A stretch of DNA of 64,000 nucleotides from Methanolinea sp. (GTDB lineage: Archaea > Halobacteriota > Methanomicrobia > Methanomicrobiales > Methanospirillaceae), in contig JADFDO010000007.1 of NCBI GenBank assembly GCA_018262855.1, forward strand, positions 62,001 to 126,000, read 5' to 3'. A model generated the notes under the pieces. It made no database searches and was not told the DNA's origin. It worked only from the letters and a program-made list of their open reading frames with translations. How positions within the stretch are numbered: the first letter of the stretch is position 1; each line of letters starts with the position of its first letter. Below are positions 38,319-46,900 of this stretch, one piece after another. The position numbers were made by a program, and so were the translations under genes.

Positions 38319-39484
38319 TCTTTGTAAATTCGACATACTTCCGTTTTGATCAGTATGCCTAAAAGGTGAAAGAGCGAGGGCCTCATAAGGAGCCGCCGTA
38401 TAAGCTTTCCCGGCCTGTCCATGTCACCCAGCATGACGATATCCTCGAGTATGGCAGGGTCACCGAGTACTGTGATCACCCTGGACATGTCGGCGGGGGA
38501 TATCCCCTGCCTGATGCGGAAGAGCTGCATCCCGAGATCAAGTTCCCGCCCGAAATCATTCTTCCAGGCTTTTTGGTATTCGGAGAGGCTGGTATCACCA
38601 GAGTCATTTTCTGACAGCGCTTCTCCGATCACCCGGGCAGCATGGCGGGCGGCACGAACCCCTGTGTAAACGCCGCCGCCGGAAGTGGGCTTTGCCATCC
38701 CTGCTGCATCGCCAATAAAGAGCACATGGTTCCCGAAGGTCCTTGACCTGGTCCCAAGCGGAATCGTCCCGCTCACGAGATGCACCTGTGCGGACCGGGT
38801 CTCCTTCCCGAACATCCCGAGAAAACGCGTGAACCGACCCTTGACATCACTCCTTCCCGCAAGCCCAACCCTCGCTCTCCCGGGCCCGAGCGGGATTGCC
38901 CAGCCAAAGAACTCGGGCGATGCATCAGGATGGATCTCGACCTTTGACTGATCCATATCGTAAAGGATGTCAGCCTGGAGTCCCGCGAGAAAGACCTTCG
39001 GCCTTGGCATCTTCTCAATCCTTGCAACCCTGCTCCTTGCTCCGTCAGCGGCAACAAGGATACGGAACGGGATCTCGCATCTCCCGTCTGCACCCCGCGT
39101 GATGATGCAATCGCCTTTCCGGGTCAGGTAGGAGGTCTTCATCCTGATGTCGGCCCCTGCCTTGGCCGCTCTCCAGAGCATCTCCTGGTCGAGGACCGCA
39201 CGATCGACTACGTGAGCCTTGGGGTTGCCCGCATCGAACTCAAGTTCCGGCCCCAGGCTCGATACAACCCTGGCACCGCGGACGGTCGAGAGGATGCAGC
39301 GATTCGAGACCTCGCATTCCCTGAACGCATTCATCGACAGGAGCCCGGCACACTGGACCGGGACTCCTGCAGTCCCGTGCTCCTCAACCAGGCACACGGA
39401 GAGCCCCTGCTCTGCACAGAGCCGGGCGCAGGAGCTTCCGGCCGGACCGCCCCCCACCACCACCACATCATAGCACTGGCTCAT
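38315..39484 (-). CDS. Geranylgeranyl-reductase-family FAD oxidoreductase
   Basis: A 389-residue flavoprotein. The N-terminal dinucleotide fold is MSQCYDVVVVGGGPAGSSCA (GxGxxG at 11-16). The FAD motif VLFIGDAAGMAKPTSGGGVYTGVRAA is near residue 255, with the family motif VPVQCAGLLSMNAFRECEVS after the first helix. Enzymes of this family reduce geranylgeranyl chains of archaeal lipids or related isoprenoids. ATG 39484 is chosen because the fold begins there; the frame runs 30 residues further upstream through repeat DNA. It could also be another GGR paralogue with a non-lipid substrate. Confidence 0.88.
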   Translation of the reverse strand: MSQCYDVVVVGGGPAGSSCARLCAEQGLSVCLVEEHGTAGVPVQCAGLLSMNAFRECEVSNRCILSTVRGARVVSSLGPELEFDAGNPKAHVVDRAVLDQEMLWRAAKAGADIRMKTSYLTRKGDCIITRGADGRCEIPFRILVAADGARSRVARIEKMPRPKVFLAGLQADILYDMDQSKVEIHPDASPEFFGWAIPLGPGRARVGLAGRSDVKGRFTRFLGMFGKETRSAQVHLVSGTIPLGTRSRTFGNHVLFIGDAAGMAKPTSGGGVYTGVRAARHAARVIGEALSENDSGDTSLSEYQKAWKNDFGRELDLGMQLFRIRQGISPADMSRVITVLGDPAILEDIVMLGDMDRPGKLIRRLLMRPSLFHLLGILIKTEVCRIYKE

Positions 39485-39522
39485 TCCCGTACCAGGATCT
39501 GTGTTGAAACGGGATGAAGGGA

Positions 39523-39750
39523 GCAGTTGAATGGCCGGAAGGCCACAAACTGAAGGGGCGCAGAGGGGGGTCAAAAACCCCCCTGCGGGGGCACAACGGG
39601 GAGCAGGAGTGGTCCAAGACCACTCCTGCGGGGAACCAACCGGGGTGGGCCGGGAGGGGTACTATCCCCTCCCGTCTCCTGATTCCCTGTTCATCTGGAT
39701 GGTATCGTCCAACCGGGTTCGTCTGTTCCCGTCTCCTGATTCCCTTCACA
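39523..39750. repeat. Dispersed non-coding repeat, family B copy four
   Basis: It starts with GCAGTTGAATGGCCGGAAGGCCAC, like the copies near 29.8-30.1 kb. It contains GCAGGAGTGGTC...GACCACTCCTGC (39603-39629), the same palindrome arms as at 29852-29878, plus a GGGGGGT-CAAAA-ACCCCCC hairpin and two copies of CGTCTCCTGATTCCCT. It occupies most of the gap between the GGR-like gene and pth2. Confidence 0.8.
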
Positions 39751-39775
39751 CCTATTTTCTCCTCGCCGGGACAAT

Positions 39776-40150
39776 ATGAGAGCACAGATGGAGAAAGAAC
39801 CCCTGTTCGAATGGAAACAATGCCTCATAATCCGCAGCGATGTGAAGATGAGCCGCGGGAAGACCTGTGCCCAGGCTGCCCACGCGGCAGTGATTGCCTA
39901 TGACCGAGCGGATGCTACGACAAAGAAGAAATGGCTGCAGGAAGGTCAGAAGAAAGTGGTCCTGAAGGTCTCCTCCGAGAGAACCCTTCTTGAATTAAAG
40001 ACGCTTGCCGAACATGCCGGCCTCTCCACAGGCCTCGTCCAGGATGCTGGCCTCACCGAGATCCCTCCCGGCACCGTGACCGCACTCGGTATCGGCCCGG
40101 GAAAGAGCGAGGATCTCGACCGGATCACAAGCGACCTCCCCCTGCTCTAG
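39776..40150 (+). CDS. pth2: Peptidyl-tRNA hydrolase, archaeal type
   Basis: Releases peptides from peptidyl-tRNA. The 124-residue protein has the Pth2 motifs KQCLIIRSDVKMSRGKTCAQAAHAAVIAY, VVLKVSSERTLLELKTLAEHAGLSTGLVQDAGLTEIPPGTVTALGIGPG and a short hydrophobic C-terminus. The length matches the family of about 120 residues. The ATG at 39776 lies just past repeat B; an in-frame ATG at 39788 is an alternative start. truD follows on the same strand. Confidence 0.95.
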   Translation: MRAQMEKEPLFEWKQCLIIRSDVKMSRGKTCAQAAHAAVIAYDRADATTKKKWLQEGQKKVVLKVSSERTLLELKTLAEHAGLSTGLVQDAGLTEIPPGTVTALGIGPGKSEDLDRITSDLPLL

Positions 40151-40200
40151 CGGCCACGCTGGAACATGGGACCACTATCGCCATTCCCTGATACACCCTG

Positions 40201-41469
40201 ATGAGAGAGAGTCCATATACCCTTGAACAGGCCCTTGGCATGTGCTGGTATGCCAGCGATACGCCCGGGACCGGTGGAAGGCTCCGGGAATCTGCCGAAG
40301 ACTTTGTTGTTGACGAGATCTCTCCTGCTCCGGGAAACGAGGGTGCCCATGTCATCTGCCGTCTTACCAAGAAGGACTGGGAACTCCAGAGAGCGGTCCG
40401 CGAGATCGCAAAACAGCTCTCCATCTCTCACAGGAGAATTGGATGGACAGGAACCAAGGACAAGCATGCGGTGACCACCCAGCTCATCTCGATCTATGGA
40501 ATCCAGGAAGAAGACCTGTCCCGGGTTCGGTTAAAAGACCTTGAGGTTGTCCCTGTCGGGAGGTCGACCTCACCACTCACACTCGGAGCCCACCAGGCGA
40601 ACCAGTTCTCCATCATGATCCGGAAGACCACCTGCCCGGACCTCGCCAGGGTCGCTGCAGAAGTGTCAGGAACCTGCGCACAGGGCTTACCCAACTATTT
40701 CGGGATCCAGAGGTTTGGCGTGATCAGGCCGATAACCCATCTTGTCGGGGAGCAGATACTCAGAGGGGACCTTGAGGGGGCGGTTGACTGCTACGTCGGT
40801 GCGGCCTGCCCCGATGAACCTGTTGATGTCCGGCAGGCAAGGACTGCATACTCAGAGGATGGAGATCCTCTCCGGGCCCTCAGATCATTGCCGGTCCCCC
40901 TCACTTACGAGAGAGCGATGCTCCACCACCTTGTCTCAAGTCCCGGGGATTACAGTGGGGCATTGCTCTCACTGCCACCGCGGCTCCTTTCCATGTTTGT
41001 CAGCGCCTTCCAGTCACACCTCTTCAACATGGCGCTGTCCGCGAGGATGGAAAGGGATCCGGAATTCTTTCTCCCATATCCTGGTGACCGCCTTCTCTTT
41101 GCCAACGGAAAGGAGGATACCGTGACCGAAAGCACCCTGAATGCAGCAAGGATGCAGGTTGAGAGGGGACGCTGCCGCGTTGCGATCATGATGCCTGGAT
41201 CGAGATGTTCTCATGAAAAAGGAGACGATGATCGCACCATATCCCTGCTCATCGACTCGAAGGGAATTGACCATGAATCATTCTCCCGGGCGTCAACGCT
41301 CGTCGGGACAAGGTATGACGGGGCCCTTCGTCCGGTCTCCCTCAATACCGACATACATTCTGTGATAGAGGGGCCCGATCTCAAAATCTCCTTTTCACTC
41401 CCACCAGGCCAGTATGCAACCACGGTCTGCAGGGAGTTCATGAAGGCTGATCCACGGGATATGATATGA
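40201..41469 (+). CDS. truD: tRNA pseudouridine synthase D
   Basis: Makes pseudouridine 13 in tRNA. A 422-residue TruD: FVVDEISPAPGNEGAHVICRLTKKDW, the catalytic loop GWTGTKDKHAVTTQ with Asp at 87, PNYFGIQRFGVIRPITHLVGEQIL, and the inserted TRUD domain around residues 170-300. It sits 50 bases downstream of pth2 on the same strand, a tRNA-related pair. The C-terminal YATTVCREFMKADP is typical. No frameshift or missing motif. Confidence 0.95.
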   Translation: MRESPYTLEQALGMCWYASDTPGTGGRLRESAEDFVVDEISPAPGNEGAHVICRLTKKDWELQRAVREIAKQLSISHRRIGWTGTKDKHAVTTQLISIYGIQEEDLSRVRLKDLEVVPVGRSTSPLTLGAHQANQFSIMIRKTTCPDLARVAAEVSGTCAQGLPNYFGIQRFGVIRPITHLVGEQILRGDLEGAVDCYVGAACPDEPVDVRQARTAYSEDGDPLRALRSLPVPLTYERAMLHHLVSSPGDYSGALLSLPPRLLSMFVSAFQSHLFNMALSARMERDPEFFLPYPGDRLLFANGKEDTVTESTLNAARMQVERGRCRVAIMMPGSRCSHEKGDDDRTISLLIDSKGIDHESFSRASTLVGTRYDGALRPVSLNTDIHSVIEGPDLKISFSLPPGQYATTVCREFMKADPRDMI

Positions 41470-41506
41470 CGATACCCCTCCGGGTGCACTGTCCAGGGAA
41501 TTTCCA

Positions 41507-42223
41507 TCAGGACTTGATCTCTGACGGATACCCGGGGCCCTCCCCCTCGTAGCAGACCCGGTACTCGGTGACGAGGTTGCTCCCGCAGAGATAGTGGTTC
41601 TTGAGGATCAGACGGATCATCTGGCTCTCGTCCTCGATGTGCATTCCCCCGACCAGTGAGGGTGTATCAGCGCCACCAACAATAAAGGGAAGGTGTATCA
41701 GGCGTATCTCATCGACGAGACAATGGTGGAGCATGTGCCAGTTCAGCGTGGGACCACCTTCGATCATCATGGTACGGACAGAGAACTGATCGTACAGTTG
41801 CTCCATGAGAAGGGGCAGATGCACCCGGTCATCTCCCGACACCAGAACTTGTACACCTCGATTCCTTATGGCGTCGACTTTCCCTCTGGGCGCCTTTTTT
41901 GCAACCGCAACCACCGTCGGTGCGTCGGGCCCGAGCACGTTGGCATCGATGGGGATATCGGCCATGCTGCTCGGAATGACACGAAGAGGGCTCTTTCCTT
42001 CCACGTATCGTACGGTGAGGAATGAATTGTCGATCTTGATTGTATTCGAGCCAACCATGATAGCATCGCACTTTGCCCGGGTCTGATGTAAGAGGATTTC
42101 CGTCGCATGATCCATGTACTTCATGAGGATCTTGCTGGATGCTCCCTTTTTCAGGGTAAGCTTCCCATCCACAGTAATTTCAGACATCATCAGGACATGC
42201 GGTCTTCTCTGTTGTTCCTGCAC
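41507..42223 (-). CDS. arfC: Diaminohydroxyphosphoribosyl-pyrimidine reductase (riboflavin/F420 pathway)
   Basis: A RibD C-terminal-domain reductase of 238 residues. It reduces the ribosyl group of 2,5-diamino-6-ribosylamino-pyrimidinone 5'-phosphate, an early step towards riboflavin and F420 precursors in archaea. Motifs: RPHVLMMSEITVDGKLTL, CDAIMVGSNTIKIDNSFLTVR and MMIEGGPTLNWHML, followed by DEIRLIHLPFIVGG. The archaeal pathway order (reduction before deamination) is established knowledge. It is convergent with truD (37-base gap). Confidence 0.93.
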   Translation of the reverse strand: MQEQQRRPHVLMMSEITVDGKLTLKKGASSKILMKYMDHATEILLHQTRAKCDAIMVGSNTIKIDNSFLTVRYVEGKSPLRVIPSSMADIPIDANVLGPDAPTVVAVAKKAPRGKVDAIRNRGVQVLVSGDDRVHLPLLMEQLYDQFSVRTMMIEGGPTLNWHMLHHCLVDEIRLIHLPFIVGGADTPSLVGGMHIEDESQMIRLILKNHYLCGSNLVTEYRVCYEGEGPGYPSEIKS

Positions 42224-42403
42224 AGCTGTTCCTTTCTCCTTGCCAGAGATATCGTATTCCTTTCATATAGAAGTTGTCAGGTTTTTCTCCGCTCTTTTTA
42301 TCAGATGGGTCCACCTGCCTATCCGGGATCCTACATATCCCCCCTGCACGGAATTACGCGCTGATGGCAATCATTATTGGCCTAACCGGCGTGGTACTTA
42401 GGC

Positions 42404-43036
42404 ATGAATATTACTGCCCTCCGGCCACGGTTTACGCGATACCTCGAGCCGGTGGCAGCGTTTTTCTGCCGTATCGGAGCCACCCCCAACCAGGTATCAC
42501 TCCTGGCCCTCTTTTTCGGACTTCTCTCTGCCTATCTTTTCTTCCGGCAGATGTTCCCGGCCGGGAGCGTGGCCCTCCTCCTCTCCGCAGTCCTTGACCT
42601 CGTGGACGGGGCTGTCGCCCGGCAGACCTCGAAACAGACCAGGTTTGGCGCCGTGTTTGACTGGATCGTGGACAAATATGTTGACGCACTGGTCCTGCTC
42701 GGCATAGGTCTGTCGGGGATAGCCATCATCACGAGGCTTCTGCCACTGCCACCGCTGGCTGATTTTGCGGTGGTGGCATTCGCTATCACAGGGTCACTGA
42801 TGAATACCTTCATCAAGCCCGTGGTGTATGCCGAAATAGGGTATCAGGAACGGGTTGACGGGAAGATCGAGGATCCGCTTGAAGGGGTCGGGTTCTTCGG
42901 CCGCCCCGAGACATTCCTTGTCCTTCTCGTCGGAGGCCTGACCGGGTTCATATGGATCTCGGTGCTGATCATCGCGATATGTACGAACCTCTCGGCGCTT
43001 GAGAGGATTATGTATCTCTACCGAAGGCTCTCCTGA
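42404..43036 (+). CDS. CDP-alcohol phosphatidyltransferase (archaetidylinositol-phosphate-synthase-like)
   Basis: A 210-residue membrane enzyme that transfers a CDP-linked lipid headgroup precursor. It has the motif D65-x2-D-G-x2-A-R-x8-G-x3-D-x3-D90 and about five to six hydrophobic helices. The N-terminal soluble part is short. From length and motif context I favour archaetidylinositol phosphate synthase, but archaetidylserine or glycerol-phosphate synthase cannot be excluded. Its 3' end overlaps the 3' end of the archaeosortase gene by 29 bases in opposite orientation. Confidence 0.85.
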   Translation: MNITALRPRFTRYLEPVAAFFCRIGATPNQVSLLALFFGLLSAYLFFRQMFPAGSVALLLSAVLDLVDGAVARQTSKQTRFGAVFDWIVDKYVDALVLLGIGLSGIAIITRLLPLPPLADFAVVAFAITGSLMNTFIKPVVYAEIGYQERVDGKIEDPLEGVGFFGRPETFLVLLVGGLTGFIWISVLIIAICTNLSALERIMYLYRRLS

Positions 43037-43835
43037 TATCCCCGACATAGAGCTGGACCAGCCTGACAGCAAAATCTGCAAGGCCGGGAATGATCCGGAA
43101 GAGCCCCCATGCAATCCCGATCAGCAACAGGAGTGCGAGTCCCTCTGCAATGATATTGTGAGCCCAGAAGAAGCTCTCGTATCCAAATTCGCCATTCCCC
43201 GCAATCTCGGGGAGGAAGGGGAACCATTGCTCGGTATAGGCGATGATCACCGAGGTGTTTCGAAGAATATTCAGGATATAGATCGTCGGGACCACAAGGA
43301 GAAACGAAAGGAGTTTCTGCCGCGATGTGGTCTTCACGGCACTGATGACGCCGAGCATGATGGCGATTGCCTGGATACCGGTGCAGGCGAGGATGATCTC
43401 CACCCTGAAATTATTCCTGGATATCATGTTCCATGCCTCGTGGATGGCGGGATACCCGAACGCCTGGAGCATCCATTCGGTCTGGCCGACCACGATCGAG
43501 ATGAGCCAGTCGCCAAGTGGAGTGTACGCAAAAGGGGCGTAGAGAAGAAAAGCGACTGCTGCAGCGGTGGAGAGCTGGAGTACGAGCATCTCCCTCGCAA
43601 GGAGATGCTTTGCGGTGATCAGGAGGAACGGAACCGATATGATCGCCATTGCAGGGTAAAGCCAGTTATTGATTGAGAGGTAATAAGGGACCTCGGCAAA
43701 CAGAAAGAGCACGATGAAGGTCCAGCCGAGGATCGCACAGTAATGGCGTAATCGCCAGGGGACCAGGAAGGCCAGGAAAAACAGGCAGGAAAAGAGGACC
43801 AGGAGTTCCTTCATTGCTCTTCTATTGGATCGCAT
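43008..43835 (-). CDS. artA: Archaeosortase A
   Basis: An eight-helix membrane transpeptidase-like enzyme that cleaves PGF-CTERM surface proteins and attaches them to lipid. Catalytic-type residues are present: Cys151 in ILACTGIQ, Arg192 in NILRNTSV and His226 in FFWAHNIIAEG. The 275-residue length fits the family. The start may be at 43835 or at ATG 43814 (MKELLVLFS). No PGF-CTERM substrate was seen in this window. The neighbouring CDP-alcohol lipid synthase is of interest because lipid synthesis enzymes cooperate with ArtA in haloarchaea. Confidence 0.92.
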   Translation of the reverse strand: MRSNRRAMKELLVLFSCLFFLAFLVPWRLRHYCAILGWTFIVLFLFAEVPYYLSINNWLYPAMAIISVPFLLITAKHLLAREMLVLQLSTAAAVAFLLYAPFAYTPLGDWLISIVVGQTEWMLQAFGYPAIHEAWNMISRNNFRVEIILACTGIQAIAIMLGVISAVKTTSRQKLLSFLLVVPTIYILNILRNTSVIIAYTEQWFPFLPEIAGNGEFGYESFFWAHNIIAEGLALLLLIGIAWGLFRIIPGLADFAVRLVQLYVGDIRRAFGRDT

Positions 43836-43949
43836 CGGAGAAAAAGAGTGCGTTTACACCCTCCCTGCCCCAACGGGCGTAAATTCCGGGATTTTTGCCT
43901 GGCAATGAACCAAGACTTAATCTTGCATCGGTGCGAATAATAGTGCATC

Positions 43950-44264
43950 ATGTTCTGTCCTGAGTGCAAGAGCCTCATGATCTCGTCTGCAGGTCAGCTG
44001 AAATGCCGCAAATGCGGGTACATTCGCAAGATCGGCAAGGATGACCAGATGCTGATCAGGAAGGAACGGCGCGAGAGGGAGATCGTGATTGTGGAAGAGG
44101 AGGGCGGGCAGATACGTACCCTTCCAACAATCGCAACCAAATGCCCGAAATGCGAGCATAACCTTGCATTCTGGTGGCTCAGGCAGCTTCGTGCTGCGGA
44201 CGAGAGCGAGGTCCGCTTCTTCCGATGCTGCGAGTGCGGGCATACCTGGCGTGAATACGACTGA
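43950..44264 (+). CDS. tfs: Transcription elongation factor TFS
   Basis: The archaeal TFIIS/RpoM-like factor that stimulates transcript cleavage by RNA polymerase. The 104-residue protein has an N-terminal zinc ribbon (Cys 3, 6, 19, 22: FCPECKSLM...LKCRKCGY) and a C-terminal zinc ribbon (CPKC...CCECGHTW). The acidic cleavage-hairpin motif RAADESE lies between them. The length is exactly typical. It reads towards a palindrome-rich 3' flank. Confidence 0.95.
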   Translation: MFCPECKSLMISSAGQLKCRKCGYIRKIGKDDQMLIRKERREREIVIVEEEGGQIRTLPTIATKCPKCEHNLAFWWLRQLRAADESEVRFFRCCECGHTWREYD

Positions 44265-44463
44265 ACAGGTTTTATCTTCCCTTTTCCCGGTTTTCTGATT
44301 TTTATTCCAGTGTCGGCGACCGTACGGTCGCCCCGGGGTCGAGGGGCGGTAGCCCCCGCCCTGCAAACCTTGCATTCTTGCAGATTTGGAAACTTCCTCC
44401 GGCAGGTTCATCATGGGGGTTGCTTTATCCTCATCCATATGAAGGCATGCACGCCCGGACAGC
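44265..44463. other. Spacer with strong palindromes after tfs
   Basis: It contains the perfect 18-bp palindrome GGCGACCGTACGGTCGCC (44315-44332) and a second hairpin of the type GGGCGG-TAGCCC-CCGCCC just downstream. Either may act as terminator or belong to a GC-rich dispersed element. No gene is supported. Confidence 0.6.
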
Positions 44464-44487
44464 GTGTCCCATGAGGTGATGGTTCGA

Positions 44488-45138
44488 ATGGACGTATCCT
44501 ATTTCTTTACCCAGTTTGCCGCCTACAATACCGATTGGCCTGTCGCCAACGCGATTCTCTGGTTGCTGCTTGTGGTCGCCACCGTATTAGTCTTCCTGAG
44601 GCCCGGTGACGAGCGTCTCCAAACGCTCGTCAAGAGCGTGCTGGCGCTGGTCTTTTTCTGGAATGGAATCGTGTTCTTCTTCTTTTACATGACCATATCA
44701 TCGGTCGCAGGAGGGATACCCATGGTTATCGCAGGGGTGCTGTTCGCAGCCGACATATCTCGAAAAAAGATCCGGATTGGAATTCCTGATTCGGGCTGGC
44801 TGCGGTTCGCAACCCTTGCATGGGCTGCCTGGGCACTGGGACTTTACACTATTGCCGGGTGGCTCACGGGTCATACCTACCCTTGGGGACCGCTGCCGCC
44901 TGCACCCTGTCCCACGACTATCCTTGCAATAGCTCTCCTCATGACATCACTGGCAACGCTGAAAAATGACCGTCTTCCCTTCACTTTACTATGTGCCTTC
45001 CTCCTCTGGTGGGCATTCTTTGCAGGGATTTTCGCTCCTGCCCTCTATGGCTTCTTCCTTGACCTCACGCTGCTTGCAGCAGGTGTGTACGGTCTTGCTT
45101 TAATAGCAATGAACTGGGGGCCGTGCCAATCCTCTTAA
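44488..45138 (+). CDS. DUF6064-like membrane protein, 216 aa
   Basis: A protein of about seven membrane helices and short loops. FWNGIVFFFFYMTISSVAGGIPMVIAGVLFAADIS and TYPWGPLPPAPCPTTILAIALLM (a Pro-rich loop) are recognisable features of DUF6064-type proteins. GAGGTG nine bases before ATG 44488 supports this start over the upstream GTG at 44464. No operon partner: palindromes upstream, AT-rich DNA downstream. Function unknown. Confidence 0.82.
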   Translation: MDVSYFFTQFAAYNTDWPVANAILWLLLVVATVLVFLRPGDERLQTLVKSVLALVFFWNGIVFFFFYMTISSVAGGIPMVIAGVLFAADISRKKIRIGIPDSGWLRFATLAWAAWALGLYTIAGWLTGHTYPWGPLPPAPCPTTILAIALLMTSLATLKNDRLPFTLLCAFLLWWAFFAGIFAPALYGFFLDLTLLAAGVYGLALIAMNWGPCQSS

Positions 45139-45297
45139 GTAGCGATTCGTGAGTGAAAAAAGAAGGCCTTTTCCCAGTATTTTTAATTTTAGCAATAATA
45201 AAGCAATAAAATGTCTTCTTTTTAACAAGGATTGATCATTATGAAATAATTTTTGAATGCAAAAAAAACGCGGTGAATCTTATTTATCCACAAATAG
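45139..45297. other. AT-rich spacer without gene
   Basis: Strongly AT-rich, with T/A runs suited to terminating both the membrane-protein gene and the convergent pilin gene. No coding frame or structured RNA was recognised. Confidence 0.5.
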
Positions 45298-46119
45298 TTA
45301 TGGGATTGTATTAATACCATTCAATTGAAGTCTCGATTGAGTACTTCCACCAGGCTTTGATTCATCTTTATTCGGAAACACGCATAATGCTGATCCCGAT
45401 CCTCTTACTTCTGATTCCGCTGTTTCAATTGTAGTTAGATTCGCTTGATATGGGGGCATAACATTAAACCAGACATATCTCCAGGTTTTCGCAGGTATTG
45501 AACTTGCTGGAGACAGTACCTGTCCTCCGGGTTCTACTTTTAGGATATAGGTATGTGTGATAGTATCTTGGTTCCATATCCGCCACCCAGTGCCCAACGT
45601 ACACGTCGGTGTCGGACTCACCGTCCCTCCCCCCGAAATAGTCATCCCCTGGTTGTATACCAGCAGCCTCGCATTCTCGTCTACGATGCGTAGTGTCATT
45701 GATCCTGCGGGGAGTGGCAGTATCTGTTTTCCCGTCAAATCGTCGGTGATTCGATACCCGGAAGTGGAGTAATACAAATACAGCGTCTGACCGGGATTGA
45801 AGGTGCCCGCATCATCCTCGACCTTAGCACGGAATGAACCCTCGGATCTGTCGACATAAACCCCGAGAGCATACTGCACATTGTCGCCTTTGTCAAGGTA
45901 TGCGGTATCCCCTCCTCTCGAATAGAGACTGATCGCTTGCAGTGTCCCATTCGTGTAGCTGACCACTTTCACTTCAGGAGGAATGTAGGCGGATTTCGGC
46001 TGGATCACGATCAAACCAAAGACGATACCCCCGATAATAACCGCAAGCGCGATGACCAGCGCCACGATGAGGATCGATGCGATCACTTCGTTGACGGCAG
46101 AAGTCTGCTGCCTTTGCAT
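45298..46119 (-). CDS. Type IV pilin-like protein
   Basis: A 273-residue protein with a class III-like pilin N-terminus: a short basic leader (MQRQQTSA) and a hydrophobic helix NEVIASILIVALVIALAVIIGGIVFGLIVI, as in archaeal pilin/DUF1628 proteins processed by a PibD-like peptidase. The mature part is beta-rich, Ser/Thr-rich and contains two Cys near the middle and one near the end. Its AT content is above that of neighbours. It is divergent from tbp. No assembly ATPase is in this window. Confidence 0.88.
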   Translation of the reverse strand: MQRQQTSAVNEVIASILIVALVIALAVIIGGIVFGLIVIQPKSAYIPPEVKVVSYTNGTLQAISLYSRGGDTAYLDKGDNVQYALGVYVDRSEGSFRAKVEDDAGTFNPGQTLYLYYSTSGYRITDDLTGKQILPLPAGSMTLRIVDENARLLVYNQGMTISGGGTVSPTPTCTLGTGWRIWNQDTITHTYILKVEPGGQVLSPASSIPAKTWRYVWFNVMPPYQANLTTIETAESEVRGSGSALCVFPNKDESKPGGSTQSRLQLNGINTIP

Positions 46120-46220
46120 ACATACACCTGCTGCGGGGAGGAGATAAATGTCCCTTTGTTCCCATCCTTTCTGAACCGAGGGGGATTCAGGGTCGTTCGG
46201 AATTATTCCCCACCCAACTG

Positions 46221-46228
46221 TTTATATA
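46221..46228 (+). promoter_or_regulatory. TATA box of tbp
   Basis: TTTATATA, about 25-30 bases before the tbp ATG, implying a nearly leaderless mRNA. A second ATTTATAAAC adjoins the ATG. Confidence 0.55.
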
Positions 46229-46250
46229 CTGTCCTGAGGCATTTATAAAC

Positions 46251-46811
46251 ATGAAGGTCAAGCCAGAGGACTCTCTCAAGATTGAAAATATCGTCGCCTC
46301 AGCCAAGGTGACCGATTACCTGGATCTTCCCGCCCTGGCCTCCCAGATCAAAGACGCCGAATACAATAAGAAGCGTTTCCCTGGCGTCGTTATCAGGATG
46401 CAGGAGCCGAAGATCGCAGCGCTTGTCTTTGGATCGGGAAAAGTGGTGCTGACCGGTGCAAAGAGCATCGAGAGCCTCTCCGAGGGGCTCGAGATCCTCG
46501 GAAACCTCCTGCGGGGGCTCAAGATTGATATCCCGAAGAAGCTGAGTTACAAGATCCAGAACATCGTCACATCCGCGGACCTTGGTTCCGGCATCAACCT
46601 GAACAAGATCGCCGTGGGATTCAACCTTGACCGGATCGAGTACGAACCGGAGCAGTTCCCGGGCCTCGTGTACAGGCTGGAGAATCCAAAGGTGGTGGTC
46701 CTGCTCTTCGGTTCAGGGAAGCTCATCATCACCGGCGGCAAGGAGCCGGAGGACGCCAGGAAAGCGGTCCAGAAAATCTTGAACGATCTCAAGAACCTCG
46801 GCCTTCTCTGA
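46251..46811 (+). CDS. tbp: TATA-box-binding protein
   Basis: The archaeal promoter recognition factor, 186 residues, built as two direct repeats. Repeat one: KIENIVASAKVTDYLDLPALASQIKDAEYNKKRFPGVVIRMQEPKIAALVFGSGKVVLTGAKS. Repeat two: KIQNIVTSADLGSGINLNKIAVGFNLDRIEYEPEQFPGLVYRLENPKVVVLLFGSGKLIITGGK. The DNA-intercalating Phe/Leu positions are in the expected strand ends. No acidic tail. The pilin gene upstream is divergent. Confidence 0.97.
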   Translation: MKVKPEDSLKIENIVASAKVTDYLDLPALASQIKDAEYNKKRFPGVVIRMQEPKIAALVFGSGKVVLTGAKSIESLSEGLEILGNLLRGLKIDIPKKLSYKIQNIVTSADLGSGINLNKIAVGFNLDRIEYEPEQFPGLVYRLENPKVVVLLFGSGKLIITGGKEPEDARKAVQKILNDLKNLGLL

Positions 46812-46871
46812 GAAGGCTGGAAGTCCCTCTTTTCCTTTCTTATATTTAATAGTATATATAATAATAATAAT

Positions 46872-46883
46872 CTTTTTATATAC
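46872..46883 (+). promoter_or_regulatory. TATA box of the HTH regulator
   Basis: CTTTTTATATAC, 18-29 bases before the ATG at 46901, suggesting a leaderless mRNA. Confidence 0.55.
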
Positions 46884-46900
46884 TATTCACTAATGACATA

